Positions 47,816 to 56,075 of a stretch of 64,000 nt of DNA are shown here, piece after piece (the first letter of the stretch is position 1; every line of letters starts with the position of its first letter). The stretch lies in the NCBI RefSeq assembly GCF_020905415.1, contig NZ_JAJJMP010000001.1, positions 1,127,501 to 1,191,500 on the forward strand. Reading direction: 5' to 3'. The stretch comes from Myroides oncorhynchi. Its GTDB lineage: Bacteria > Bacteroidota > Bacteroidia > Flavobacteriales > Flavobacteriaceae. Made by a program: the position numbers and the translations under genes. The notes below the pieces were generated by a model, which saw only the letters and a list, made by a program, of their open reading frames with translations, made no database searches and was not told the origin of the DNA.

Positions 47816-48874
47816 CTACACGATTTGTTTTAACATCTCTATATACAAGGCTATTCCCTCTTCGATCTCATTTACATAGACGAATTCGTCTGCTGTATGT
47901 GAGCGAGCAGAGTCTCCAGGTCCACACTTAAGCGATGGAATACTTAATAAAGCTTGGTCACTCGTAGTCGGCGAACCATAAGTCGTTCTGCCTAATGCGA
48001 TACCCGCCTGTACGATCGGATGATCCTTTGCTATCGAAGATGGTTTTAATCGAGTAGAACGCGCATTGACATCACAGTCTACGTGTTTTCTGACCATATC
48101 TAACACCTCTTCGTTCGTATAAGCATCTGTCACACGTACATCCACCACGAAGTCACATGTAGATGGAACCACGTTATGTTGTGTACCTGCGTTGATCATC
48201 GTTACACTCATCTTAATCGGTCCAAACTCTTCAGATACCTTAGGGAACTGATAGGTATTAAACCACTCTATATCTTTTATCGCTTTAAATATCGCATTAT
48301 CTCCTTCATTACGCGCTGCATGTCCTGAGCGCCCATGAGCTACACAGTCGAGTACCATTAGTCCACGTTCTGCTACAGCTAAGTGCATTTGTGTAGGTTC
48401 TCCTACAATAGCGAACTCTAATTCTCCTAATTTAGGTATTACATATTCTAAGCCATCATTACCCGATATCTCTTCTTCTGCCGTAGCAGCGATACAGAAG
48501 TTATATTTTAACCCTTCTTGCTCGTAGAAATAAAGAAATGTAGCGATAAGCGATACTAAGCATCCCCCTGCATCATTACTCCCTAATCCATATAATTTTC
48601 CATCTATCACCTCAGGTTTAAAAGGGTCACGAGTATAATCTTTATTCGGTCTCACCGTATCGTGGTGAGAGTTTAATAGAATAGTCGGTTTACTCGGATC
48701 ATAATGTTTATTAAAAGCCCAAACATTAAAAAGTTCTCGGTGTATAGATACTCCATGCTTCTCTAAGAAATTAGAAATAAGATCAGAAGTAAGGTGTTCT
48801 TCCTTACTAAATGATGGAGTAGCTATTAACTGCTCTAATAAAGCTATAGCCTGTTGTGATAAGTTATCTTTCAT
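47816..48874 (-). CDS. argE: M20 deacylase, ArgE type (N-acylcitrulline or N-acylornithine)
   Basis: Zinc-dependent M20 amidohydrolase, 352 aa. Metal and catalytic residues are visible: NSHHDTV (His70-x-Asp72), GSNDAGG (Asp101) and AEEE (133-135), with SGHAAR in the dimerisation domain. Because ArgF' in this operon acts on acylated ornithine, the substrate is expected to be N-acetyl- or N-succinylcitrulline rather than acetylornithine (inference from known pathways in Xanthomonas and Bacteroides). Classical ArgE and DapE are close relatives. Confidence 0.9.
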   Translation of the reverse strand: MKDNLSQQAIALLEQLIATPSFSKEEHLTSDLISNFLEKHGVSIHRELFNVWAFNKHYDPSKPTILLNSHHDTVRPNKDYTRDPFKPEVIDGKLYGLGSNDAGGCLVSLIATFLYFYEQEGLKYNFCIAATAEEEISGNDGLEYVIPKLGELEFAIVGEPTQMHLAVAERGLMVLDCVAHGRSGHAARNEGDNAIFKAIKDIEWFNTYQFPKVSEEFGPIKMSVTMINAGTQHNVVPSTCDFVVDVRVTDAYTNEEVLDMVRKHVDCDVNARSTRLKPSSIAKDHPIVQAGIALGRTTYGSPTTSDQALLSIPSLKCGPGDSARSHTADEFVYVNEIEEGIALYIEMLKQIV

Positions 48875-48918
48875 TATGGTTATCTAATAGTTAGTGGTCT
48901 TTGTGTTTTATTCTGTTT

Positions 48919-49698
48919 TTAGAGTTTAATCGTAGTACCAGCCATTTCATCTAATAGATCCTCAGCCTTCTTGATACATACTCTGTTTACTCCTTGGTTG
49001 ACAGCCGCCAAAGCGTTTGTTATCTTTGGCAACATACCATCTGCTATCACCCCTTGTTGTTTTAGTTGTGTGAAGTTCTCTTGATTAATGGTCGTTATCA
49101 CAGAGTCTTCGTTGTTCATGTCTTGCAACACACCTTTGCGTTCAAAACAGTACACTAAAGCCACCTTGTATTCAGCAGCTAAAGCAACAGCTAAATTAGA
49201 AGCTATGGTATCTGCATTAGTGTTTAGTAGTTGGCCTTCCTTATCAGCCGTAATTGCAGAGAATACAGGGTTAATCCCAATCTCTATCAATTGTTTTAGA
49301 CGAACCACATTCACATCGCTTGCTTCAAAATCTCCCACATAACCATAATTAATTGGTTCTATAGGGCGTTTACGACTCTGTATAAGCTTAGCATCTGCTC
49401 CTGAGATTCCCATCGCATCACAACCTCTCGCCTGAAGCTGAGCCGTGATTTGTTTATTTATTAATCCTGCATACACCATTACAGCTATGGGTAACATCGC
49501 ATCATCTGTGATACGACGCCCATTGACCATTTGAGTTTCTATCCCCAACTGCGTAGCCATACGCGTAGCTAACTTTCCACCACCATGCACTAAGACCTTC
49601 GGTCCTTCTATTTTTGCATAAGTGTCTAAAAAAACGCTTAACGCAGACTCATTATCAACGATATTCCCTCCTATCTTAATAACTGTAAGGCTTTGCAT
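48919..49698 (-). CDS. argB: acetylglutamate kinase family (possibly N-succinylglutamate kinase)
   Basis: Amino-acid kinase family, 259 aa. KIGGNIVD (8-15) and VHGGGKLATRMA (37-48) are the ATP/substrate glycine motifs; NADTIASNLAVALAAEYK is the typical C-terminal block. It phosphorylates N-acylglutamate. The usual acetylglutamate-binding arginine region reads VNGRRITDDAMLP (58-70). The acyl group is likely succinyl if ArgF' is a succinylornithine enzyme. Two nt separate it from argF'. Confidence 0.92.
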   Translation of the reverse strand: MQSLTVIKIGGNIVDNESALSVFLDTYAKIEGPKVLVHGGGKLATRMATQLGIETQMVNGRRITDDAMLPIAVMVYAGLINKQITAQLQARGCDAMGISGADAKLIQSRKRPIEPINYGYVGDFEASDVNVVRLKQLIEIGINPVFSAITADKEGQLLNTNADTIASNLAVALAAEYKVALVYCFERKGVLQDMNNEDSVITTINQENFTQLKQQGVIADGMLPKITNALAAVNQGVNRVCIKKAEDLLDEMAGTTIKL

Positions 49699-49700
49699 AA

Positions 49701-50699
49701 TTATTGTTTTTTAAGCATTTCTTTTAATACTGACTGTGCAGCCCATACTCTGTTACCCGCTTCTTGGATCACGATAGCGTGCTCACTATCTAATACTTCA
49801 GAAGAGATTACTAAATCACGTCTAACCGGCAGACAGTGCATTACTTTCGCTTGGTTAGTTGCCTTTAATTTATCTAAAGTTAACATCCAAGAAGAGTCTG
49901 TACATGTTATCTGTCCGTAGTTTTCATAACTTGACCAGTTTTTTACATAGATGAAATCTGCATCAGCTAATGCCTCATCTTGATTCATAGTCACTGTCGC
50001 CCCTTGAGTAAACTCTTCTTTAAGCGCATATCCTTCAGGATGAGTAACTACAAAATCAACAAGACCTTCTGCTTGTGCTCTACACATCCACTCTGCGAAA
50101 GAGTTCGGTACTGCCTGTGGCAATGCCTTTACGTGAGGAGCCCAAGTAAGTACTACTTTAGGTTTCTTCCCTTGAGGGACTAACTTCTCTTGTGCTTCGT
50201 CATATTTATAATCAAAGTGCTCTACGATAGTGATTAAGTCCGTAAAACTCTGTAAAGGATGTCTTGTCGCACTCTCTAAACTCACTACAGGTTTTCCACA
50301 ATATTTAGCGAACTTGCTAAATAGCTCTTCACTATAATCCTCTTCTGCATCTTTAAGTCCTGGGAAAGAACGAAGTCCTAAGATATCACAGTACTCCCCC
50401 ATCACAGCTGCAGCTTCTCTAATATGTTCTGCTGTATTTCCATCCATCACGACACCGTCTTTCGTCTCTAAAGCCCATCCATCAGATGTCATATTCATCA
50501 CCATAACATTCATCCCTAAGTTAGCCGCAGCCTTCTGAGTACTCATCCTCGTACGCAAACTTGGGTTTAAGAATACTAAACCTATCGTCTTATGCTTACC
50601 AAGAGTCTCTTCTGCAAAAGGATTTGCCTTACATGCTAATGCGTCTTTTACAGCATTAGATAGAGATGATATATCGTTAACGGAGAAAAATTGTTTCAT
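49701..50699 (-). CDS. argF': N-acylornithine transcarbamylase (likely N-succinylornithine)
   Basis: Carbamoylates the delta amino group of an N-acylated ornithine. The carbamoyl-phosphate loop is SLRTR (47-51) rather than the STRTR of ordinary ornithine transcarbamylase, and HCLPVRR is near the C-terminus, both as in the AOTCase/SOTCase subfamily. The specificity position in the loop MDGNTAEH is Ala90; from memory it is Pro90 in Bacteroides fragilis SOTCase and Glu92 in Xanthomonas AOTCase, and small replacements favour succinylornithine. 332 aa. Operon position supports the role. Confidence 0.88.
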   Translation of the reverse strand: MKQFFSVNDISSLSNAVKDALACKANPFAEETLGKHKTIGLVFLNPSLRTRMSTQKAAANLGMNVMVMNMTSDGWALETKDGVVMDGNTAEHIREAAAVMGEYCDILGLRSFPGLKDAEEDYSEELFSKFAKYCGKPVVSLESATRHPLQSFTDLITIVEHFDYKYDEAQEKLVPQGKKPKVVLTWAPHVKALPQAVPNSFAEWMCRAQAEGLVDFVVTHPEGYALKEEFTQGATVTMNQDEALADADFIYVKNWSSYENYGQITCTDSSWMLTLDKLKATNQAKVMHCLPVRRDLVISSEVLDSEHAIVIQEAGNRVWAAQSVLKEMLKKQ

Positions 50700-50712
50700 T
50701 GTAATTGTCTTT

Positions 50713-51852
50713 TTAGAATTGTTGTAATCTGCTGTTGAATTTGTCCAAGAATAAATCAGCCTCTACTTGAGTTAGATTTAATGCTGGCAACAGCCGAATT
50801 ACATTAGGACTTGCTGTCCCTGTAAAGATGTGATCTTTCACTAAAAGTTCTTTACGAACATCTTTTAATTCAGGAGCAAGGTCTATTCCGATCATTAATC
50901 CTTTCCCTCTTACTTCCTGTATCTTATCCATTTTCTTTAATTCACTAATTAAGTAATTTCCTACCTTAGCTGTATTTGCCATTAGGTTATCTTGCTTCAT
51001 TACTTCTAATACAGATAATGCGGCTGCACATGCTAAGTGATTACCCCCAAAAGTCGTACCTAACTGTCCATGCCAAGGTTTAAACTGCTCACCGATAGCA
51101 ATCGCACCAATAGGAAATCCATTCCCCATCCCTTTAGCCATCGTATAAATATCAGCTTCTACGCCACCATCATTCACTCCATAGAACTGACCAGTACGCC
51201 CATATCCACACTGCACTTCATCAGCTATAAACACTGCTCCATACTTTGTAGTTAAGCTTTTGATCTTCGCTAAGAAGCTATCTGTAGCTACCTTAATACC
51301 TCCTACACCTTGAATTGCTTCAATAATAACTGCTGTAACTTCATCGCCATAAGCCGCAAATGCTGTTTCAAGCGCTTGTTCATCATTAAATGGTAAGAAC
51401 ACGATATTATCCGTTTGATTCACTGGAGCAACTATCTTTGGGTTGTCAGTAGCTGATACCGCAAGAGATGTTCTACCGTGAAACGCCTTGTCAAAAGCGA
51501 TTACTTTCTTCTTTCCATTGTAAAAAGAAGCTAACTTTAAAGCATTTTCATTTGCTTCAGCACCAGAATTACACAAGAATAATTGGTATTTATCTAATCC
51601 TGCTACTTCTCCTAATAAAGCAGCTAACTCCTGCTGAAGAGGAATTTCTATCGAATTAGAATAGAATCCTATTTTATTTAATTGGTCTGTTACCCTTTTC
51701 ACATAGTGTGGATGTGTGTGTCCAATAGAGATCACAGCGTGTCCACCATATAAATCTAAGTACTCTTGACCTTTGTTGTCATATACATAACTCCCTTGAC
51801 CTCTTACTATTTCGATAGGGTTTAGGGGATATACATCATATAATTTCATCAT
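50713..51852 (-). CDS. argD: N-acylornithine aminotransferase
   Basis: Class III PLP aminotransferase converting N-acylglutamate semialdehyde to N-acylornithine. Signature FIADEVQCGYGRTG (208-221), PLP lysine Lys240 in YTMAKGMGNGFPIGA, and LFLCNSGAEANENALKLA (91-108). 379 aa. In this operon the acyl group may be succinyl. The start has two adjacent ATG codons; either is possible. Confidence 0.93.
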   Translation of the reverse strand: MMKLYDVYPLNPIEIVRGQGSYVYDNKGQEYLDLYGGHAVISIGHTHPHYVKRVTDQLNKIGFYSNSIEIPLQQELAALLGEVAGLDKYQLFLCNSGAEANENALKLASFYNGKKKVIAFDKAFHGRTSLAVSATDNPKIVAPVNQTDNIVFLPFNDEQALETAFAAYGDEVTAVIIEAIQGVGGIKVATDSFLAKIKSLTTKYGAVFIADEVQCGYGRTGQFYGVNDGGVEADIYTMAKGMGNGFPIGAIAIGEQFKPWHGQLGTTFGGNHLACAAALSVLEVMKQDNLMANTAKVGNYLISELKKMDKIQEVRGKGLMIGIDLAPELKDVRKELLVKDHIFTGTASPNVIRLLPALNLTQVEADLFLDKFNSRLQQF

Positions 51853-51864
51853 AATTACTTCTCT

Positions 51865-52836
51865 TTAGAAAGCCGAAGCTTTAAGTTGTAAACCTGTATT
51901 CTCTTCTAATCCGAATAACAAGTTCATATTTTGAACAGCTTGTCCACTTGCCCCTTTTAATAGGTTATCTATAGCACTCGTTATCAACACATCATTACCT
52001 TCCTTCACAATAGACACAAGGCATTTATTGGTATTAACTACTTGCTTTAAATCAATTCCTTTCTTGCTAACATGCGTAAAAGGATGAGGTGCATAGTAGT
52101 TAGTATACATTGCGTAAAGCTCTTCTACTGATAAAGTCGATTCAAACATCACACTTGCAAATATCCCTCTCGCAAAATCTCCACGTTCAGGTATAAACTT
52201 GATGTTCTTTACATAATCAAGCTGTAGCTGTACAAGGCTTTCTCCTATCTCATTTAAATGTTGGTGAGTGAATGCTTTATATACTGATACATTATTCGCT
52301 CTCCAGCTAAAGTGAGAAGTAGAAGATAAACTCTGTCCTGCTCCTGTAGATCCTGTCAGCGCATTGATATAAACAGACTCAGGCAACTTACCTGCATCAG
52401 CTAATGGCAATAACGCCAACTGTAATGCTGTAGCAAAACAACCCGGATTAGCGATATAATGTGCCTTCTTTATCTTCTCTTTATTCAACTCAGGCAATCC
52501 ATAAACGAACTCACCTGCTGTCTCTTTTAATCTAAAATCCTGACTAAGGTCAATGATCTTGATCTCTTTATCTATCTTATTCTCTGCTAAGAATACTTTA
52601 GAATCACCATGTCCCATACACAAGAACAATACATCTATATCGTCCATCAACACATTAGTAAAGTGCAAATCCGTATCGCCAAATAAGTCGCTGTGTACAT
52701 CATACACAGGCTTACCCGCACTACTGTTAGAGTGTACAAAGGCAATCTCTACTGCGGGATGAGGTAGCAATAAACGCAATAACTCTCCTCCTGTATAACC
52801 TGCACCCCCTACTATTCCTACTTTTATCTCTTGCAT
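51865..52836 (-). CDS. argC: N-acyl-gamma-glutamyl-phosphate reductase
   Basis: NADPH-dependent reductase, 323 aa. GIVGGAGYTGGELLRLL (7-23) is the nucleotide-binding loop, ANPGCFAT carries the catalytic Cys133, and the HSNSSAGKP block follows the short ArgC form. It starts one nt before the argG stop region, so the two are tightly coupled. Confidence 0.95.
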   Translation of the reverse strand: MQEIKVGIVGGAGYTGGELLRLLLPHPAVEIAFVHSNSSAGKPVYDVHSDLFGDTDLHFTNVLMDDIDVLFLCMGHGDSKVFLAENKIDKEIKIIDLSQDFRLKETAGEFVYGLPELNKEKIKKAHYIANPGCFATALQLALLPLADAGKLPESVYINALTGSTGAGQSLSSTSHFSWRANNVSVYKAFTHQHLNEIGESLVQLQLDYVKNIKFIPERGDFARGIFASVMFESTLSVEELYAMYTNYYAPHPFTHVSKKGIDLKQVVNTNKCLVSIVKEGNDVLITSAIDNLLKGASGQAVQNMNLLFGLEENTGLQLKASAF

Positions 52837-52837
52837 A

Positions 52838-54037
52838 TTATTCTTGGTCTTGGTTATTAACTTTATGCCAAATCATTACTTGGTTTCCGAATATCTTAGA
52901 GAACCCTTTTACGTCCTCACCTGACCAAGCATTATTCATCTCTCCGTAGCTACCAAATTTATTAGACATTAGGTCATGTGCTGACTCTATACCTATCACT
53001 ACGAAACGATGTGGGTGCAACTCTACGATCACTTTACCACTTACAGTCTGCTGTGTACTCGTTAAGAATGCTTCCATATCTCTCATCACTGGATCGTGAA
53101 ATTGTCCTTCGTGTAGGTAGTTACCGTAGAAAGAAGCCAACTGCTCTTTCCAACTTAGTTGCCATTTTGTCAACGTGTGCTTCTCTAAAGTGTGGTGTGC
53201 TTTTACAAGGATGATAGGTCCTGCTGCCTCAAAACCAACTCTTCCTTTGATCCCGATAATCGTATCCCCTACGTGAATATCTCTACCGATACCAAATGGT
53301 TGAGCCATATCTTGCAACTGTTGGATGACCTCAGTAGGTTTAAGTTTCTTACCATTTAACGCCACAGGCTCCCCTTTTTCAAATTCGATTTCCACTGTTT
53401 CAGGAGTTGATTTTGTAATCGGTGTAGGCCATGCCGCCTCAGGTAAATATAGATTAGAAGTTAGGGTTTCTTTTCCTCCTACTGAAGTTCCCCATAATCC
53501 TTTATTAATTGAATATTTAGCTTTCTCTGCATTGATTTCGACACCGTGTTTTTGTAAAAACGCAATCTCTTTCTCTCTGCTTAATTTTAGATCTCTAATC
53601 GGCGTAATAATCTGAACATTAGGCACTAATATATTAAAGATCATATCGAAACGCACTTGGTCATTTCCAGCTCCTGTACTACCGTGAGCCACTGCCTCAG
53701 CACCAATCTTCTTAGCGTAGTTAGCGATAGCTGTAGCCTGGCATACACGCTCTGCACTCACTGATAATGGATAAGTCGCATTCTTTAAAACGTTTCCGAA
53801 TATCAAGTATTTCACACTGTCATTATAGTAATCTTCCGTTTCGTCTATAGTCTTGTGAGATGCTACACCTAAAGCAAAAGCTCTCTCCTCAATAGCTTTA
53901 ACCTCTTCTGCATCAAATCCTCCAGTGTTAACTGCTACAGAGTGTACCTCATACCCTAATTCTTCTTTTAAATAAATTACACAGAAACTAGTGTCTAATC
54001 CTCCACTAAATGCTAATACTACTTTTTTATTGTTCAT
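52838..54037 (-). CDS. argG: argininosuccinate synthase
   Basis: ATP-dependent condensation of citrulline with aspartate. The PP-loop is AFSGGLDTSFC (9-19), with AHGSTGAGNDQVRFD and SINKGLWGTSVGG as family blocks. 399 aa, the expected length. Second gene of the operon, 18 nt after the GNAT gene. Confidence 0.97.
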   Translation of the reverse strand: MNNKKVVLAFSGGLDTSFCVIYLKEELGYEVHSVAVNTGGFDAEEVKAIEERAFALGVASHKTIDETEDYYNDSVKYLIFGNVLKNATYPLSVSAERVCQATAIANYAKKIGAEAVAHGSTGAGNDQVRFDMIFNILVPNVQIITPIRDLKLSREKEIAFLQKHGVEINAEKAKYSINKGLWGTSVGGKETLTSNLYLPEAAWPTPITKSTPETVEIEFEKGEPVALNGKKLKPTEVIQQLQDMAQPFGIGRDIHVGDTIIGIKGRVGFEAAGPIILVKAHHTLEKHTLTKWQLSWKEQLASFYGNYLHEGQFHDPVMRDMEAFLTSTQQTVSGKVIVELHPHRFVVIGIESAHDLMSNKFGSYGEMNNAWSGEDVKGFSKIFGNQVMIWHKVNNQDQE

Positions 54038-54055
54038 GATCGATGTGTTTAAAAA

Positions 54056-54736
54056 TTAAAATAGATTTGTTTTTTTGACTGTTTTCTTTAATTGCAATTG
54101 CAATCTTTTAAGCAAAGAGACTTTCTTTTGCATGTTCTTAAGTCGCTCTTTTGCTTTGGTCTTTTGGTCTATTTTATTCCGAAGCTCCTTTTCTTTGTCT
54201 TCAGGGTTCCAAAGCATTGCTGTACACAGACAGTTCTTCTTTTCCTTACTTTGTAATATTTGGAAGTTCACACAGCTCTCACACCCTTTCCAGAATGTCT
54301 CATCTTGAGTTAATTCTGAATAAGGAACAGGTTCATACCCTAAATCTGAGTTGATCTTCATTACAGCAAAACCAGTAGTTAAGCCGAATATTTTAGCCTT
54401 TGGATATTTTGTTCTCGATAGGTCGAATACGCATTTCTTAATCGCTTTAGCCAATCCCTCTTTTCTAAAAACAGGATTAACAATCAGTCCAGAATTGGCT
54501 ACATAATCACCGTGACTCCAAGTCTCGATGTAGCAAAAACCAGCCCAAGTACCATCTACATGTAGGGCGATAACAGCCTTACCTTCAACCATTTTATTGG
54601 CAACGTACTCTGGTTTTCTTCTAGCGATACCAGTCCCTCTAGCTAGAGCAGACTGAGCCATTTCTTCACAAATTTGTTCCGCATATCCTACGTGTGTTTC
54701 ATTCGCAGGAATAACGATAAACTGACTTGAATTCAT
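54056..54736 (-). CDS. GNAT-family acyltransferase heading the arg operon (candidate glutamate N-acyltransferase)
   Basis: A 226-aa protein. Residues about 5-140 form a GNAT domain; the acyl-CoA loop is VNPVFRKEGLAKAI (Arg91-x2-Gly94-x-Ala96). After it comes a Cys-rich segment (Cys152, Cys155, Cys169, Cys171) that could bind a metal, then a very basic predicted helix (KAKERLKNMQKKVSLLKRLQ). It is the first gene of a complete arginine operon that has no argJ or classical argA, so it is the natural candidate for N-acetyl- or N-succinylglutamate synthase. This role is inference from context; GNAT proteins have many substrates. Confidence 0.78.
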   Translation of the reverse strand: MNSSQFIVIPANETHVGYAEQICEEMAQSALARGTGIARRKPEYVANKMVEGKAVIALHVDGTWAGFCYIETWSHGDYVANSGLIVNPVFRKEGLAKAIKKCVFDLSRTKYPKAKIFGLTTGFAVMKINSDLGYEPVPYSELTQDETFWKGCESCVNFQILQSKEKKNCLCTAMLWNPEDKEKELRNKIDQKTKAKERLKNMQKKVSLLKRLQLQLKKTVKKTNLF

Positions 54737-54843
54737 TTCAAAACAAGTGATTAAGAATCAAACGAGTCAAGGTATTAATACCAAATAGGTACAATAATCC
54801 TCAGACTGTATGAAAAAGCATTAAAAATCAATGATATATGTAC

Positions 54844-54873
54844 AGATATAATGCCAAAAAAGACATTATATCT
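54844..54873 (-). promoter_or_regulatory. hairpin between leader ORF and arg operon
   Basis: Perfect 10-bp stem AGATATAATG/CATTATATCT with a 10-nt T-rich loop. On the minus strand it is preceded by two T6 runs, the first of which can sit in a GGGCT...AGCCT hairpin ending in T6 (about 54873-54900). The arrangement suits alternative structures of an attenuator. Confidence 0.5.
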
Positions 54874-54891
54874 AAAAAAGGCTAAAAAAGA

Positions 54892-54999
54892 TTAAGCCCG
54901 GACGCGAGTTGACCGCGATATAGAAACAGAAGTAACCGCAACAATTGCTAGAGCAAGGTTGTTAGAAATAAAAGTTATATTTAAACCGGTTCTGTTCAT
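54892..54999 (-). CDS. arginine-rich leader peptide of the arg operon (candidate)
   Basis: A 35-codon ORF starting ATG at 54999 and ending TAA at 54892, 155 nt before the GNAT gene. The peptide starts MNRTGLNIT and ends SISRSTRVRA, so three of its last seven residues are Arg, encoded by the rare codons CGG, CGC and CGG in an AT-rich genome. It lies just after a promoter-like sequence and before hairpins and T-runs. The pattern is that of a leader whose ribosome stalling senses arginyl-tRNA. No homologue is known to me; the assignment is inference from position and codon content. Confidence 0.6.
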   Translation of the reverse strand: MNRTGLNITFISNNLALAIVAVTSVSISRSTRVRA

Positions 55000-55028
55000 A
55001 AGTTAATTCTCTGCTTAATAAGCATGAA

Positions 55029-55061
55029 CAAAGTTTTCTAATTATTATTTGATTTTGCAAG
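55029..55061 (-). promoter_or_regulatory. possible arg operon promoter
   Basis: CTTG (55058-55061) and AAACTTTG (55029-55036) on the minus strand, 21 nt apart: a degenerate consensus, 30 nt upstream of the leader ATG. Confidence 0.4.
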
Positions 55062-55393
55062 TGTTTTCTTAAAAAATTAAAACACCTTTCAATCCCTTAT
55101 AAATTAAGAGATTATAAGGAATTAATAAAAATTACTTTTAAGAAGCAACATAGTATATCTATTATTTTACGTCGAATAGCTTCTAAATTTATCTTTTTAT
55201 TAATTAACTTTGTTGCAAACAAAATCACTCATTTCCCAGTGATGATTATACCTTCTATTTTCCTAAATAAGAGGATTACAGACACAAAATAGAGTCAATA
55301 AATAAGTAATTCTTACTTGTTTTACTCCCCCCTAATTCAAATACTATCTTATCGCATTCTCATTCCATATGAATGAATAATAACTACATAGTA
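55062..55393. other. non-coding gap between the arg leader and the palindrome
   Basis: About 330 nt of AT-rich sequence without a supported gene. I see no further promoter, RNA or repeat in it. Confidence 0.5.
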
Positions 55394-55445
55394 AGTCCAT
55401 AGTGAGTCCATTAAAAACGCTGTTTTAATGGACTCACTATGGACT
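55394..55445. repeat. palindromic intergenic repeat, copy 2 (23-bp perfect stem)
   Basis: Arms 55394-55416 and 55423-55445 are exact reverse complements (23 bp) around the loop ACGCTG. Each arm contains AGTCCAT twice. The sequence family matches the imperfect copy at 24628-24681. There is no ORF inside and no T-run directly after, so it is not an ordinary terminator. Confidence 0.88.
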
Positions 55446-55462
55446 CACCCAAACCAAAAGTC

Positions 55463-55508
55463 AAAAAAAAACCTATCCGATACCTTATGTTATAAGATAT
55501 TGGATAGG
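55463..55508 (-). terminator. terminator of apt
   Basis: Stem CCTATCC/GGATAGG extended by imperfect pairs (GATACCTTAT with ATAAGATATT), followed on the minus strand by nine T. Confidence 0.8.
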
Positions 55509-55533
55509 CCCTAAATCGTATATATCAATGTAT

Positions 55534-56046
55534 TTAGTAGCTAATCAAGCTCTTTACCTCATAGTTACCTAACTTGTCTCTTCCGTGTAAGAACGAAAGC
55601 TCCATTAAGAAGTTAACTTGTACTATCTCCCCTCCAAGGCGTTCTACTAATTTACATACAGCTCCTGCGGTACCACCTGTAGCTAATACATCATCATGGA
55701 TAAGTACTTTCTCTCCTGGCTTAATCGAATCAGTGTGTATCTCTAAAACATCTGTTCCGTACTCTAAACCATAGGCTTCAGATATAGTGTCAAAAGGTAG
55801 TTTACCTGGCTTACGCACAGGGACAAAACCAGCACCTAATTTCTCTGCTAACAAAGTAGCAAAAAAGTAACCTCTACTCTCCATACCCACTACTCTATCT
55901 ATCTTCTTATCACCTACTAATGCTAATAATTGCTTAGCAGCTTCCAGCATGGCAGCATGGTCATTTAATAATGGAGTGATATCTTTAAAGCCTATACCTT
56001 CCTTCGGAAAATCTTGAATATCTCTAATATAATCTGCTATGTTCAT
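55534..56046 (-). CDS. apt: adenine phosphoribosyltransferase
   Basis: Purine salvage: adenine plus PRPP to AMP. The PRPP loop is VLIHDDVLATGGTA, with GMESRGYFFATLLAEKLGAGFVPVRKPGKLP as the conserved core. Start MNIADYIRDIQDFPKEGI at 56046 gives 170 aa, the family length; the longer in-frame start overlaps a TATTTTTG -7 octamer (56065-56072). Confidence 0.96.
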   Translation of the reverse strand: MNIADYIRDIQDFPKEGIGFKDITPLLNDHAAMLEAAKQLLALVGDKKIDRVVGMESRGYFFATLLAEKLGAGFVPVRKPGKLPFDTISEAYGLEYGTDVLEIHTDSIKPGEKVLIHDDVLATGGTAGAVCKLVERLGGEIVQVNFLMELSFLHGRDKLGNYEVKSLISY

Positions 56047-56075
56047 AGTCAATGTTTTATATTGCAAAAATACAA

